From positions 18,042,001-18,106,000 of the forward strand of contig OX485804.1 of assembly GCA_950295325.1 (NCBI GenBank): a stretch of 64,000 bases of DNA, given 5' to 3'. The notes under the pieces were generated by a model. The model was not told the origin of the DNA. It was given only the letters and a program-made list of their open reading frames with translations, and searched no databases. This document shows, piece by piece, positions 63,366 through 64,000 of this stretch. Origin of the DNA: Polytrichum commune (taxonomy: Eukaryota > Streptophyta > Polytrichopsida > Polytrichales > Polytrichaceae). Position numbers and translations under genes: made by a program. Every line of letters starts with the position of its first letter. The first letter of the stretch is position 1.

Positions 63366-63908
63366 CTAAACTAATTGAAAGAAATAATCTATATAGTAGT
63401 AACTTGACGAGATTCTTCCAACTAAACTAACCGAAAAAAAAGAGTCTATAGTACTTTGACGAGAAGCTTCCAAATGATGAGATGAAACTTCCTTCTGGAG
63501 TCCTTGAATGCTCTTGATGTGTGATAGGGCACCATTTGGTCTTTGTTCAAAGTATTTCTTCAAAGTCTCTAGAGAACGCTCAACAACACTAAATCCTACA
63601 ACTTCTTCTACCACATCAACCATAACCTTATCAACATCAATTTCTTGATGTTCTAAGGAATACATATCCAAAAACTCCTCATCGGTAGGTTCATAGAGGT
63701 TGTTTAAATCAAACTTCATCTCATAATTGAGGTATTCATGAGCATTCATCACATCACCCACCTCATTATTAGATGACAACAACATCAGTTGATGAAGTAA
63801 AGTAGCAACTTCATCAACCTCTACCAAGGGCCTAGCTTCCTCTATCTCCCTCTCAATGGAGATCGAAAGAACACATGTGTGCCTCCAACAATTTTGAATT
63901 GTTCGCAA
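63366..63908 (-). pseudogene. Tigger/pogo-type transposase, C-terminal fragment
   Basis: 180 codons on the minus strand open with TIQNCWRHTCVL, the I-NCWRHT line that follows the DDE domain in many Tigger/pogo transposases. It continues with an acidic region (EIEEARPLVEVDEVATLLHQL; EPTDEEFLDMYSLEHQE). The end reads LETLKKYFEQRPNGALSHIK, then SRQSTIDSFF, a common tail of these proteins. The catalytic part would lie upstream, beyond the right edge; 63909-64000 does not continue it. It could be the last exon of an intact element. The relic at 38470-39385 is of the same broad family. Confidence 0.55.
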
Positions 63909-64000
63909 AGAATATGAGATAAATGTGATTACATGTTTTAAATGTATGCTCTCATATATTATTACCTTGATTTTCTCAAAAATAACATTTATAGAGGTGC

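Overview
The window looks like nuclear DNA of a streptophyte plant, more probably a non-seed plant or charophyte than an angiosperm. I base this on AT-rich sequence, GT-AG introns of 75 bp to about 2.7 kb, an old-yellow-enzyme gene of the plant OPR (12-oxophytodienoate reductase-like) type, and many plant-style DNA transposons. The lineage is inference. I saw no rRNA, tRNA or CRISPR. Genes are sparse; most of the sequence is repeats and decayed transposons.

Layout. (1) 0-8 kb: one first exon of an unrecognised Ser/Pro-rich protein (minus strand), dispersed repeats, and small non-autonomous elements, including a hAT-type MITE with a perfect 8-bp target duplication. (2) 8.1-30.0 kb: the most interesting part. 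Two inverted sequence blocks at about 8.12 kb and 29.98 kb, each followed inward by repeated GGGAAC boxes, enclose two divergent multi-exon genes. The left one (minus, 11987-8734) encodes a 955-residue DUF7869-type transposase-like protein. The right one (plus, about 20157-29678) encodes a mosaic protein with a ParB/sulfiredoxin-like box, an acidic linker, an FCP1/NIF-type HAD domain and duplicated C-terminal modules. Sixteen copies of an inverted repeat with a variable two-base centre lie between the genes, upstream of both and inside one intron. I read the whole as a candidate giant DNA transposon of about 22 kb. The right gene carries one frameshift and one stop, so this copy is probably partly decayed.

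(3) 30-42 kb: transposon graveyard. It holds two members of a family with CTCGGGGGGT ends and 8-bp target duplications, a CACTA-like MITE, a Tigger/pogo transposase relic, a 387-bp MITE and a roughly 200-bp repeat cluster. (4) 42.3-46.7 kb: a six-exon OPR-like gene whose exons join in frame to 372 residues but lack about 40 central residues and have an altered active-site motif. (5) 46.7-64 kb: repeats, a retroelement-like nuclease ORF (50.3-50.9 kb), a degenerate ~130-bp tandem array (53.5-55.8 kb), 92-bp and 147-bp AT-rich satellites (57.6-59.0 kb), further MITEs, and a second Tigger-like fragment at the right edge.

Within the 22-kb candidate, the transposase would act on the ends, and the shared inverted repeats near both promoters could be binding or regulatory sites. 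The ParB-like/FCP1-like protein would be an accessory factor. Those roles are inference; the gene order, inverted ends and palindromes are directly visible.
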